From positions 1 through 27,188 of the IMG/VR virus record IMGVR_UViG_3300034103_000628: a stretch of 27,188 nucleotides of DNA; one strand, written 5' to 3'. A program made the position numbers and the translations under genes. The DNA comes from a virus. The notes beneath the pieces were generated by a model. The model searched no databases, was not told the DNA's origin, and saw only the letters and a program-made list of their open reading frames with translations. Position 1 is the first letter of the stretch. Each line of letters begins with the position of its first letter. Below, piece after piece: positions 16,751 to 24,246 of this stretch.

Positions 16751-18535
16751 ATGGCAGAACTGATCGATCTTGGTAAAATTAGGTTTGATTTCAAGGGTGC
16801 ATATAGCGCTGAAACAACCTATGAGCGCAATGATGTAGTGCTCTATAACGGAAGCTCATATGTTTATAAGAACGCAACATCTGAATCTGGAAATCTTCCT
16901 ACAGATGTAGCGTACTGGGATAAGCTTTCTCAGGGGGTAAATGTTAGCGCTGGCGACAGCGGGTATATTCTTACCAACAATGGAACTTCAACTACCTGGA
17001 CAACGAATCCATCCGTCACTACTGTCACTGCAAGCGGAGATATTACTGCTGGCGATGACCTGATTGCTTCTGACAGCGTTCTTGCTGGGTCTGGCGCGTC
17101 AACATTTTATGACACGCTGACAAATCCTAAAACTGTTATTCAGACTTCTGCAACTGACTACGCACAGGTTGCTTTCCGAAATACTGGAAACAGCGCAGAT
17201 TCATCTACTGACTTTATTGCGTATGCAAACAATGGTACAGATGACGCTGGCTGGATTGATATGGGGATTACTGCCGCAAACTTTTCGGATGAAGAGTTCA
17301 CGATTACTGGTGGTCATGACGGATATATTTTCCTAGAAGCTCCTGCTGGCACGTCTGGAAGTGGGAACCTGGTTCTTGCTACTGGCGCGAATGGTACTGA
17401 AAACAGGATTGTTTTTGCTGCTGGTGGTCTGTCAAGCGACAACACGCAAATGATTATTATCCCAGACCAGAATATCCACATTGAAATCCCTACCGCTTCT
17501 ACGAGCCCAACGACTGGCGCTCTTACTGTAGTTGGCGGAGTTGGTATCCAGGGAGATGTCAACATTCAGGGCGCGATTTCATTCGGCGGATCTGGCACTT
17601 CGGTAACAACCGACAACCTTGCCGTAGAAGACGCAACGATTACTGTCGGATCTAACAACGTAACAGATGTTGTTGACCTTGGTCTTGTTCTTGAATACGG
17701 CATTGCAGCCACGCCATCAACAAAAACAATTACGAACAAAGCACTCACTTCAAATGTTGCAACCCTTACCACTGGCACTACCCACGGGTATGCAATTGGC
17801 GATATTGCAGTAATCACGGGCGTTGATGCAACCTTTAACGGAACGTATCCAATTGCTAGCGTTCCTACGACCACCACGTTTACCTATGCTAAGACAGCAG
17901 CGAACGTCACGTCTGCAGCTGTTTCACCTGCTGGGTCCGTTACGGTCTCGGCAAAGCGACGATTCGGTGGAATGGTCAGGGATGCTTCTGATGGTGTTAT
18001 TAAGGTATTCGAAGAGGCGACAACTAAGCCATCCAACACCGTTAACTTCAGTGAAGCTGGTCTTATTAATGGAGACTTCCAGACTGGCGCACTTACAGCA
18101 TCAACAATTTCTGCCAGCGGACTGGTAACATTTACTGGTGGATCTTCATTCACTGGAACCACAGATGTCCAGGAAATGCGTGAACAAGTTGTAGATGTAA
18201 CACTTTCTTCAAACGTCGGAACACTGAGCTGGACATCGGGCAACATTTATTACATCGCTACTGCGCCAACTGGTGCAATGACGTTTAACGTAACGAATGT
18301 CCCGACCACAGCATCCCGAGTAATGACCATTAACGTGTTTGTAACTCAGGGATCTACTGGCTACGTCCCAACAACGTTCCAAATTGACGGATCAACTCAG
18401 ACTCTTAAATGGGCTGGTGGATCTACGCCATCTGCAACAAACGGAGCTGGAAAAATTGACATTTTCACCTTTACAATGATGCGCACAAGCGGCGGATCTT
18501 GGATTGTATACGGCGGAGCAATGAACAACTTCTAG
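16751..18535 (+). CDS. Tail fibre protein, first copy of fibre/glycine-rich adhesin cassette
   Basis: This 594-residue protein starts 1 nt after the preceding stop, with GGAGG 9 nt upstream. Residues 11-60 resemble a CBM5/12-like carbohydrate-binding module (YERNDVVLYNGSSYVYKN and a late AYWDKL). Residues 65-300 are a repetitive Gly/Thr/Asn-rich shaft. A module near 290-420 has VEDATITVG, DLGLVLEYG and RRFGGMVRDASDGVIKVFEEA, but is interrupted at about 323-400 by an inserted domain (ALTSNVATLTTGTTHGYAIGD to FTYAKTAANV). Residues about 478-594 form a tip domain nearly matching the C-terminus of the gene at 19645-20499. It immediately precedes a glycine-rich protein, as fibre and adhesin genes do in T4-like phages. 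Confidence 0.8.
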   Translation: MAELIDLGKIRFDFKGAYSAETTYERNDVVLYNGSSYVYKNATSESGNLPTDVAYWDKLSQGVNVSAGDSGYILTNNGTSTTWTTNPSVTTVTASGDITAGDDLIASDSVLAGSGASTFYDTLTNPKTVIQTSATDYAQVAFRNTGNSADSSTDFIAYANNGTDDAGWIDMGITAANFSDEEFTITGGHDGYIFLEAPAGTSGSGNLVLATGANGTENRIVFAAGGLSSDNTQMIIIPDQNIHIEIPTASTSPTTGALTVVGGVGIQGDVNIQGAISFGGSGTSVTTDNLAVEDATITVGSNNVTDVVDLGLVLEYGIAATPSTKTITNKALTSNVATLTTGTTHGYAIGDIAVITGVDATFNGTYPIASVPTTTTFTYAKTAANVTSAAVSPAGSVTVSAKRRFGGMVRDASDGVIKVFEEATTKPSNTVNFSEAGLINGDFQTGALTASTISASGLVTFTGGSSFTGTTDVQEMREQVVDVTLSSNVGTLSWTSGNIYYIATAPTGAMTFNVTNVPTTASRVMTINVFVTQGSTGYVPTTFQIDGSTQTLKWAGGSTPSATNGAGKIDIFTFTMMRTSGGSWIVYGGAMNNF

Positions 18536-18543
18536 GAGGAGTT

Positions 18544-19629
18544 ATGCCTCTACTTTCAACAGTTCGAGGGTCATACGGACCGCAGGGAAGATTTCAAGCA
18601 AAAGAAGAATTGTATTCGTTTACAACGCATACATTTACAAATGCTGGAAAGTTCGGTAGGTTTGGTCCGACTTTAGCGCAAATGCTTTCTGCTTATTCTG
18701 GAGCTTCTTGGACAACAAATAGTGCAAATTTTAATATTGGTAGAGCAGACGGATATCAATTGTGGACAGTTCCAGCAACTGGGATCTACTCCATCACTGC
18801 TCGGGGTGCTCAGGGAAGCTACGGAAGCTTGACTAATCCAGGTCTTGGAGCTGTTATTACCGCAAGATTTAACTTAACAGTTGGTCAAAAACTAGAAATG
18901 GTTGTTGGTCAAGCACCTGGCGATACTGCAGATAACCGAGTTATTGCAACATCTGGCGCAGCTGCTGGTGGCGGAGGATCATTTGTATGCCTTGGATCAA
19001 CAAATACCCCACTTCTGATCGCTGGTGGCGGAGGTGGGCACTATACCACTGATGTTGGTCGTCAATATCGAGACGGTCAAAATAGGCGACGGCCAATTTG
19101 GGTAGGAAACTATAGCCCAGCTGTATCAGGAACCAACCCAGTAATCGGCTATGGCGGATCTGGATACCATGCTGGCGGTGGCGGCGGTTTGCTTGGCGCA
19201 GGAACTGGATACCCAGGACGGACAGTTGCCGATGCGGTCGCTGTTGCTGATACAAGAGGTCAGCAATATACGCATGGAGGATCATTTAGCGGTTCTAGCG
19301 AATTCGGAACCTGGTATGCAACTGGTGGTGGTATGGCTAGCTATACAACCGTTGGTGGTGGATTCGGTGGCGGTGGCGGCGGTCACGGCGGAAACAACGC
19401 TGCAGGCGGTGGCGGTGGCTACTCTGGTGGTCATGGCGGTCAAACATCCCTTGGTGGAACTTTTAATGATGGTATTGGAGGCGGTTCATTTATTGACTCA
19501 ACCGCAACAAATGTTGCTACCAATACAGGATTGTACGATGACTCAAGCACATTCAATGGCGTAGTCATCACTAACAATAATTTGTTCAATACCCTTGATG
19601 GAAGTATTACAATTACTCGAATTTCCTAA
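18544..19629 (+). CDS. Glycine-rich fibre-tip adhesin, ALK/LTK-like glycine-rich domain
   Basis: The start is ATG 18544, because AGGAGG (18534-18539) precedes it by 4 nt; an in-frame upstream ATG at 18499 lies inside the preceding gene. The product is 361 residues. Residues 1-16 (MPLLSTVRGSYGPQGR) are almost repeated in the gene at 20509. Residues 72-165 match the Gly_rich pattern also found in the ALK/LTK receptor ectodomain: W-x-VP-x-TG-x-Y, ARGAQG, F-x-L-x-VGQ-x-L, VVGQ, GGGGSFV, PLLIAGGGGG. Gly runs continue to residue 315 and could pack as polyglycine-II helices. I propose it caps the preceding fibre and binds the receptor, like gp38 adhesins. Receptor unknown. Confidence 0.75.
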   Translation: MPLLSTVRGSYGPQGRFQAKEELYSFTTHTFTNAGKFGRFGPTLAQMLSAYSGASWTTNSANFNIGRADGYQLWTVPATGIYSITARGAQGSYGSLTNPGLGAVITARFNLTVGQKLEMVVGQAPGDTADNRVIATSGAAAGGGGSFVCLGSTNTPLLIAGGGGGHYTTDVGRQYRDGQNRRRPIWVGNYSPAVSGTNPVIGYGGSGYHAGGGGGLLGAGTGYPGRTVADAVAVADTRGQQYTHGGSFSGSSEFGTWYATGGGMASYTTVGGGFGGGGGGHGGNNAAGGGGGYSGGHGGQTSLGGTFNDGIGGGSFIDSTATNVATNTGLYDDSSTFNGVVITNNNLFNTLDGSITITRIS

Positions 19630-19644
19630 GAAGTGGAGATACAA

Positions 19645-20499
19645 ATGGAAGCAACGGTAAATTTCTTTCTAAACCCGCAGGACCAGGAAGCATCTCTACA
19701 GATTCGTCGTGCGACCTCGATCCAATGGGATGCAGATAATCCAGTGCTTCTTGAGGGTGAACTAGGGGTCGACACTACGACTGGCTTTATTAAGGTCGGG
19801 AATGGTGTCGACAGCTGGTCCTCTCTTCTGCCACAGGCACAACTAACAAACGAAATTGATAGCACCTCTACAACCGTTGGGGCAAGCGCTCTTGCGGTAA
19901 AGACTGCCTATGACCATGCAGCGAGTGCAATCCGCCCATCAATCGTTGATGCGAAAGGTGACTTGATTGTCGGTACTGCTCCAGATACCGCTACAGTGTT
20001 ACCAGTAGGTCAAAATAACAGCATACTTGTCGCAAATTCTTCGGCAGCTTCTGGAGTTAGCTGGACTTCTTCAATCTCAATTGCTGGCGCAGCGACATTT
20101 GATGGCTCTGCAACATTTAACGGCACTCTTAACGCACAAGAACTTTCTGAGACTGTAGTTCCAGTAACTCTTTCTTCAAATGTTGCTTCTCTCGATTGGT
20201 CTTCTGGGAATGTTTATTACATTGCCACTGCACCTACAGGAAACATGACATTTAATATTACCAACATCCCAGTAACGACCAACACGATTAAGACTATCAA
20301 TGTTATTGTTACGCAGGGAACTACTGGATATCTACCAACATCTATTACGGTAAATGGGTCAGCCCAAACGATTCTCTGGGTTGAAGGTTCAGCTCCTTTG
20401 CCCACATCTACGTCTGGAAAAATTGATATATTTACATTTTCTTTGCAACGCACAGCAAGCACATGGCTTGTTTATTCATCTGCAGCTAAAAATTTCTAA
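19645..20499 (+). CDS. Tail fibre protein with Mtd-like N-terminus, second cassette copy
   Basis: I choose ATG 19645 (GGAG 6 nt upstream) over a GTG at 19633 that is part of the ribosome site. The 284-residue product has an N-terminal domain at about 17-63 with QIRRATSIQWDADNPVLLEGELG and GFIKVGNGVDSW, the pattern of the major tropism determinant N-terminal domain, an attachment module common in fibres. A short shaft follows, then a tip domain (about 170-284) homologous to the end of the 594-residue fibre: VTLSSNV, YYIATAPTG, VTQG-T-GY, GKIDIFTF, final NF. The glycine-rich gene follows directly. Despite the Mtd-like domain, no reverse transcriptase or template repeat is present in the window. 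Confidence 0.8.
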   Translation: MEATVNFFLNPQDQEASLQIRRATSIQWDADNPVLLEGELGVDTTTGFIKVGNGVDSWSSLLPQAQLTNEIDSTSTTVGASALAVKTAYDHAASAIRPSIVDAKGDLIVGTAPDTATVLPVGQNNSILVANSSAASGVSWTSSISIAGAATFDGSATFNGTLNAQELSETVVPVTLSSNVASLDWSSGNVYYIATAPTGNMTFNITNIPVTTNTIKTINVIVTQGTTGYLPTSITVNGSAQTILWVEGSAPLPTSTSGKIDIFTFSLQRTASTWLVYSSAAKNF

Positions 20500-20508
20500 A
20501 GGAGTATC

Positions 20509-21441
20509 ATGCCACTACTTTCTAGCGTACGAGGTTCATTTGGACCACAGGGAAAATATACTGTCGGATCAAAAATTGTTGCTACTGGCGGCGATGTTGT
20601 AGGATCGTATGATGGGTTTAAATATCACATCTTTAATAACTCTGGAACGTTTGCAGTAACTCAGTCTTCAAGCACACAGTTTGTAGAAATTATCCTTGTA
20701 GGCGCTGGTGGAAATGGAAACTCTGGCTCGAGCGCTGGTCCAGGTGGCGGAGCTGGTGCTTTGTATTGGAGAACTAATTTTCTTATTTCCGCAGCAGGTA
20801 ATTATCCTATTGTTATTGGTCAGCCTGGAACAACTGGTGGAGTTGCTGGCGCAATGGATAGTATCAATGCCAGGGGGGGTAATACTACTGCTTTTGGCAT
20901 TGTTGCATATGGTGGTGGTGGCGCAGGAGCCTCAGTTAATACAAACTATGGAGCATTTGGAAATTTTTCATCAACGCTACTTGGTGATGGCGGATCTGGC
21001 GCTTCCTTTTATAACGGAACGAATCTAGTACATCCGATGGATGGTAATACCATCGGAATCGGAAGAACCGTTGTGGCTGGTCTGCAATACTATTACGGAA
21101 ATAACTCTGGAGACGGCGACTCTGGAGCTGGCGGTGGCGGCGGTGGTGCTGGCGGCGCTGGGCAAACTGGAGTTTCTTCAGCAGTTGCAGGTCATGGTGG
21201 AGTTGGTCTTTCATTTAACTGGACAGGAACTACTCAGTGGCTTGCTGGTGGTGGCGGAGGCGGAAACGGCACTGCATCATTAGGCGGAATTGGAGGATCT
21301 GGTGTCGGCGGAAATGGCGGCGGATCAAGTAATCCTGGAGCAAATGCCGCGGCTAACACTGGATCTGGCGGAGGTGGATCTGGATCGGGTGTTCCTGGAT
21401 TTGGATCTGCTGGAACAGTCTGGATTAGGTACTCAGAATAA
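20509..21441 (+). CDS. Glycine-rich fibre-tip adhesin, second copy
   Basis: This 310-residue protein has AAAGGAG before the ATG. Residues 1-17 (MPLLSSVRGSFGPQGKY) nearly match the other glycine-rich protein's N-terminus, while the rest has diverged. A strand-rich section (about 35-70, YHIFNNSGTF, FVEIILVGAGG) leads into long Gly/Ser/Ala-rich stretches with AYGGGGAG, AGGGGGGAGGAG and a final strand VWIRYSE. This is the layout of glycine-rich phage receptor-binding proteins and T4-like gp38 adhesins. I infer that the conserved N-terminal peptide docks onto the tip domain of the preceding fibre and the Gly-rich part carries receptor specificity. Confidence 0.75.
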   Translation: MPLLSSVRGSFGPQGKYTVGSKIVATGGDVVGSYDGFKYHIFNNSGTFAVTQSSSTQFVEIILVGAGGNGNSGSSAGPGGGAGALYWRTNFLISAAGNYPIVIGQPGTTGGVAGAMDSINARGGNTTAFGIVAYGGGGAGASVNTNYGAFGNFSSTLLGDGGSGASFYNGTNLVHPMDGNTIGIGRTVVAGLQYYYGNNSGDGDSGAGGGGGGAGGAGQTGVSSAVAGHGGVGLSFNWTGTTQWLAGGGGGGNGTASLGGIGGSGVGGNGGGSSNPGANAAANTGSGGGGSGSGVPGFGSAGTVWIRYSE

Positions 21442-21452
21442 AGGAATCAATA

Positions 21453-21638
21453 ATGACTAAAGATAATTTATCTCAGATTATTGAGCGGCTCGACCGCATT
21501 GAAAAAGATCTTAACGACATTAAACTAGAGATGGCAGAGACACGCGGGGCATACCGACTTGCTAAGTTTGTGATTGCCCTACTGGGCTTGAGCGGACTTG
21601 GCGGTATCACCGCGTGGCTTGCAGGGCAGGGTAAATAA
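21453..21638 (+). CDS. XhlA-like holin / lysis membrane protein
   Basis: This 61-residue protein has AAAGGA 7 nt before its ATG. Residues 5-30 form a charged amphipathic coiled coil (ERLDRIEKDLNDIKLEMAET), and residues 36-57 one hydrophobic span (LAKFVIALLGLSGLGGITAWLA) ending in a short GQGK tail. This is the architecture and size of XhlA/haemolysin-type proteins, which work with a holin and an endolysin at lysis. It opens the lysis region right after the fibre genes. The stop overlaps the next start (TAATG). Confidence 0.7.
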   Translation: MTKDNLSQIIERLDRIEKDLNDIKLEMAETRGAYRLAKFVIALLGLSGLGGITAWLAGQGK

Positions 21639-21886
21639 TGACAACAGAAGTAACGTGGTGGGTAACTTACCATGATGACTACCCTGGAAAAGAAGGCATC
21701 ATGCATGGATACTTTGCCAATGCAGATTGCGGGACTAGCAAACTAAGAAATTGTGTTATTGAACTTCATCCAGCAAGTGGATGTCTAATTGACCATGAGT
21801 CAAGAATTTCAGACGTAGAAGTTCCAGAATGGATTAAGACCCATTTACATCGAACCCATTGGGAGAACGAAAACAACAACTCGTAA
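21638..21886 (+). CDS. Hypothetical protein, lysis region
   Basis: This 82-residue protein starts on the last base of the preceding stop codon, with AGGG 6 nt upstream. It begins TTEVTWWVTYHDD, has two cysteines in the middle (NADCGTSKLRNC) and ends in a His/Asn-rich tail. No signal peptide or membrane span is present. It has no motif that I recognise. Position between two lysis-type genes suggests a linked role, but this is only context. Confidence 0.5.
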   Translation: MTTEVTWWVTYHDDYPGKEGIMHGYFANADCGTSKLRNCVIELHPASGCLIDHESRISDVEVPEWIKTHLHRTHWENENNNS

Positions 21887-21907
21887 ACATACCCTGAGGA
21901 GGTGCGT

Positions 21908-23098
21908 ATGAACCGACTCAGAGTTACTATAGTAACCACGATTATCTTTACCGCCGCGTTTACTGCGGCACTATTCTCCGCCACCCCAGTCAAGGGACTG
22001 GAAGATGCGGATAACTGGGATCAGCAGGTTGATGCCAATGGCACGATCACGCTGACCGATGGGACGATTCTTATTGAAGGCAGCAACTACCCAAGTGGTG
22101 TTGGATTGCCAGATCAACTGTGGCAGAACACTGTCACTGGAATCACGACTGATTCTTCGCAAGGAGAGACGGTCACATTCGGGTGGTCATACTGGACAAC
22201 CGATAACGCATACTTTGACCGACCACAGATGCTTCTCGATGGAGCATGGTCAGACCTCGCTAATGGCGTGCAGTCTGCTGGCGGTACGGTCCAGGTCTAT
22301 GTTACGGCAAGTGGCGCTTTCGGATTTAGAGTCCTCTCATTGGACTCATGCTGTGGCGCTGGCTACCTACAGATCTCGGATACCTCTTGGGTAATCGGGT
22401 CTCCCGTAGAGCCTAGCCCAAGCCCAGAGCCAACCCCAGAACCAACCCCAGAACCAACCCCGACTCCTGAGCCGACACCAGAGCCAACGCCTGAGCCGAC
22501 ACCGACTCCTGAGCCTACGCCTGAGCCCACGCCAGAGCCAACACTGCCACCTACTCCTGAGCCCACGCCAGAGCCAGAACCAGAGCCGACTGTAGAGCCG
22601 ACTCCTGAGCCTGAGCCTGAGCCAGAGCCAACGGCAGAACCAAGCGAGGAGCCGTCAATTGAACCAGAACCAGAGCCAGAGCCGTCTACCGAACCCGAAC
22701 CGTCGCCCGAAGAAACAGAGGAGCCTGAAGAGTCTCCTGTGGTATCTCCTGATCCCACTGATGTACCTGATCCTGAATCCGAATCCTATTTGCCAGATCT
22801 AGGCGACGTAGGAGAAGCGGTTGAGGCTGTGGCAGAGGCTATCGGAGAAACATTCGGAGAGGCTTTAGAAGCGGTGGTAAATCTTGGCGCTGACCTTTCC
22901 GAAGAGGAGAGAGAAGAAGTCCAAGCACCAATTGTATCAGCGATTATCGTAACGCAAGTCGCTCAAGCGGCTGTCTCGATGGCTATTGCTGCACGACCAA
23001 CACCTCCAAGCGCACCAACCCCAACGCCTTCAGGCGGTGGCGGAGCGCCTGTCGGTGATGCAAAAAGTAGTGGATCAACGAAGAGGAGCCGTGAATGA
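21908..23098 (+). CDS. Secreted Pro/Glu/Thr-linker protein with C-terminal hydrophobic segment
   Basis: I choose ATG 21908: GAGGAGG (21896-21902) lies 5 nt upstream, and the GTG at 21902 is inside that site. The 396-residue product opens with a signal peptide (MNRLRVT, then a hydrophobic run to about residue 30). Residues 31-166 form a beta-domain with [19 protein letters not shown] and [21 protein letters not shown], like modules in secreted bacterial surface proteins. Residues 167-292 are a Pro-Glu-Thr repeat linker. Then come acidic amphipathic helices ([21 protein letters not shown]), a hydrophobic segment near residues 344-365, a Pro/Gly hinge and a basic end (TKRSRE). It could span or crosslink the cell wall from a membrane anchor. 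The ATGA overlap couples it to the next gene. Function unknown. Confidence 0.7.
   Translation: MNRLRVTIVTTIIFTAAFTAALFSATPVKGLEDADNWDQQVDANGTITLTDGTILIEGSNYPSGVGLPDQLWQNTVTGITTDSSQGETVTFGWSYWTTDNAYFDRPQMLLDGAWSDLANGVQSAGGTVQVYVTASGAFGFRVLSLDSCCGAGYLQISDTSWVIGSPVEPSPSPEPTPEPTPEPTPTPEPTPEPTPEPTPTPEPTPEPTPEPTLPPTPEPTPEPEPEPTVEPTPEPEPEPEPTAEPSEEPSIEPEPEPEPSTEPEPSPEETEEPEESPVVSPDPTDVPDPESESYLPDLGDVGEAVEAVAEAIGETFGEALEAVVNLGADLSEEEREEVQAPIVSAIIVTQVAQAAVSMAIAARPTPPSAPTPTPSGGGGAPVGDAKSSGSTKRSRE
22409..22786 (+). repeat. Pro-Glu-Thr coding repeat array
   Basis: Tandem, degenerate hexa- to nonanucleotide units (variants of gag-cca-acg-cct) encode [16 protein letters not shown] and PSTEPEP runs. The units vary mainly at third codon positions, so the peptide pattern is conserved more than the DNA. 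Such an array could expand or shrink by recombination in steps that keep the frame. Confidence 0.85.
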
Positions 23099-23265
23099 TT
23101 AAGAAGATTATTAATGAAATCGTAGCAACTGGCTGGACTGTTTTTGGTCTTGCTATTGCATGGGCAGTTCTGCCCGATGGAGCAACCCGCGACTTTGTTG
23201 GCGCGACTCTGTTGTTCCTGACACTAATCTGGGGTCTTACGATGCCCCTTCGCATCAAGGAATAG
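23095..23265 (+). CDS. Small two-span membrane protein, holin-like candidate
   Basis: This 56-residue gene overlaps the preceding stop by 4 nt (ATGA), with GAGGAG 6 nt upstream of the ATG. It has a basic N-terminus ([10 protein letters not shown]), a first span (about residues 11-26, [14 protein letters not shown]), a short loop (DGATRD) and a second span (about 34-51), ending in a basic tail (RIKE). Size and topology fit a small holin or antiholin. It stands between the secreted PE-linker protein and the endolysin, and its translation is coupled to the former. It is easy to miss because of its length. Confidence 0.7.
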   Translation: MIKKIINEIVATGWTVFGLAIAWAVLPDGATRDFVGATLLFLTLIWGLTMPLRIKE

Positions 23266-23274
23266 GAGAGACTC

Positions 23275-23889
23275 ATGAAGTTTAAGGTCAAGTCACAACT
23301 CGACCACGTTGAAAAGGGCGGCATTCTTGACGACTGCGGTCCTTCTAGTGCCGCTGCCGCTGTTGCTTGGGCGACCAAGTACAAGTTGGACCCAAGTGCT
23401 GGAGACGGCATCAAGGCGAAGGAGAAGGCAACTGGCTTCGTTGAGAAGCAGGGCGTATCCGACAACGGTTCGTCTCTCGGCGACCTCATTAAGACGGTCA
23501 AGCACCTTGGTGCAACCGCCCGACCTGCAAAGTCTTGGGATGATGTTGTCGCATCTGCCGCTCGCGGTGCTGCGCTAATCGTCTGGGTACAACAGGCTGT
23601 TGGATATCCAGATGTGGAGATCTCAGAGTGGCACAAGAAGTGGGCGAACTACTGGAAGAAGTCTGGTCCATCACACATCAAGGAAGGCTACGGTCACATG
23701 ACTGCGGCTGGCTTTGATGCGGTGGAAGGCTGGCAGTGGGCATGCCCGACTCGCTCAGGCAAGGGCAAGGAAAAGTTTGCCGTGAAGGTGACGGAAGCGC
23801 AGTTGAAGGCTATCGCAGACTCCAAGAGGGTCGCTGGCAAGGACAAGGCTCTTCCTCACAAGCACGTCGTCATCGTAGAAGTAAAGTAG
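23275..23889 (+). CDS. Endolysin, C39-like cysteine peptidase
   Basis: This 204-residue protein has AGGAG about 6 nt before its ATG. Near the N-terminus is DDCGPSSAAAAVAWATKY, with candidate nucleophile Cys21 followed by Gly-Pro-Ser at the start of a helix. A GYGHMTAAGFDAV segment holds candidate His141 and Asp148. This Cys/His arrangement fits the papain-like C39 peptidase domains found in actinophage lysin A proteins, which cut peptidoglycan peptide bridges. There is no signal peptide, so release through a holin is expected. The C-terminal part is Lys-rich (GKGKEKFAVKV) and may bind the wall, but no known wall-binding repeat is visible. It is flanked by two membrane protein genes, as expected in a lysis cassette. 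Confidence 0.75.
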   Translation: MKFKVKSQLDHVEKGGILDDCGPSSAAAAVAWATKYKLDPSAGDGIKAKEKATGFVEKQGVSDNGSSLGDLIKTVKHLGATARPAKSWDDVVASAARGAALIVWVQQAVGYPDVEISEWHKKWANYWKKSGPSHIKEGYGHMTAAGFDAVEGWQWACPTRSGKGKEKFAVKVTEAQLKAIADSKRVAGKDKALPHKHVVIVEVK

Positions 23890-23898
23890 GAGTATTGA

Positions 23899-24192
23899 AT
23901 GTATCAAGATATTAAGAACGGTATTCGCTGGGTTATTGATAACACTGGAGTTGATGAGGCTCTCATTGAGTTCTTCCGAACGTTTATCACCGTATCAATC
24001 TCAGTTGCGCTCGGACTCGGCATCCCTCTGCTTGACATTACGGGTGGAGACTTCCGCACTGTCCTGTCGGCTGGCATTGCTTCTGGTCTTCAGGTTCTAG
24101 TAAAGTTCCTTGACCCAAAGAACTCCGCATTCGGCATCAAGGATAAGTCTGCTGGCGCTGAAGTGGATGACGACAACCAGTTCAAGATTTAA
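23899..24192 (+). CDS. Holin
   Basis: This 97-residue protein has AGGAG overlapping the endolysin stop and 6 nt before its ATG. It has an amphipathic N-terminus, a hydrophobic span at about 27-46 (FITVSISVALGLGIPLLD), a second weaker span at about 52-71 (AGIASGLQVLVKFL) followed by LDPKNSAFGI, and an acidic, polar C-terminal tail. This design, including the LDP ending after the second span, is common in actinophage holins next to lysin genes. It is the last rightward gene and ends 7 nt before a bidirectional terminator. Confidence 0.75.
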   Translation: MYQDIKNGIRWVIDNTGVDEALIEFFRTFITVSISVALGLGIPLLDITGGDFRTVLSAGIASGLQVLVKFLDPKNSAFGIKDKSAGAEVDDDNQFKI

Positions 24193-24198
24193 CTGACA

Positions 24199-24246
24199 CA
24201 GTAAAAATCCCCCCTTGGCAGCGATGCCTTGGGGGGAAATTTACTG
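24199..24246. terminator. Bidirectional terminator between convergent operons
   Basis: A 48-nt imperfect palindrome has CAGTAAA (24199-24205) pairing with TTTACTG (24240-24246), TCCCCCC (24208-24214) with GGGGGGA (24231-24237), and an inner GGC/GCC, separated by symmetric aa/aa and tt/tt bulges. For leftward transcripts the 3' side gives a T-run (ATTTTTACTG on the minus strand); for rightward ones it is weaker (AATTTACTG). The distal arm includes the stop codon of the leftward 24241-24411 gene. Confidence 0.8.

Noticed and set aside
18499-18543. Upstream in-frame start for the glycine-rich gene
   Set aside because: It would lie inside the preceding fibre gene with no ribosome site; the ATG at 18544 has AGGAGG at 4 nt, and its N-terminus matches the paralogue at 20509.
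19645-20499. Diversity-generating retroelement suggested by the Mtd-like N-terminal domain
   Set aside because: No reverse transcriptase, template repeat or C-type-lectin variable region was seen. The Mtd-like N-terminus is a common attachment domain in fibres without such systems.
22363-22758. Long minus-strand open frame of Gly/Ser/Val opposite the PE-linker array
   Set aside because: It is the antisense of the repeat array; the low-complexity composition removes stop codons. No ribosome site or homology-like pattern supports it.
22409-22786. Possible CRISPR-like or non-coding tandem repeat
   Set aside because: The units are short, variable and in frame with a single protein; there are no constant repeats with unique spacers of CRISPR length and no cas genes.
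24193-24240. Possible attachment site or origin in the palindrome between convergent genes
   Set aside because: The structure and T-runs are fully explained as a bidirectional terminator; no integrase, iterons or core repeat was seen nearby.
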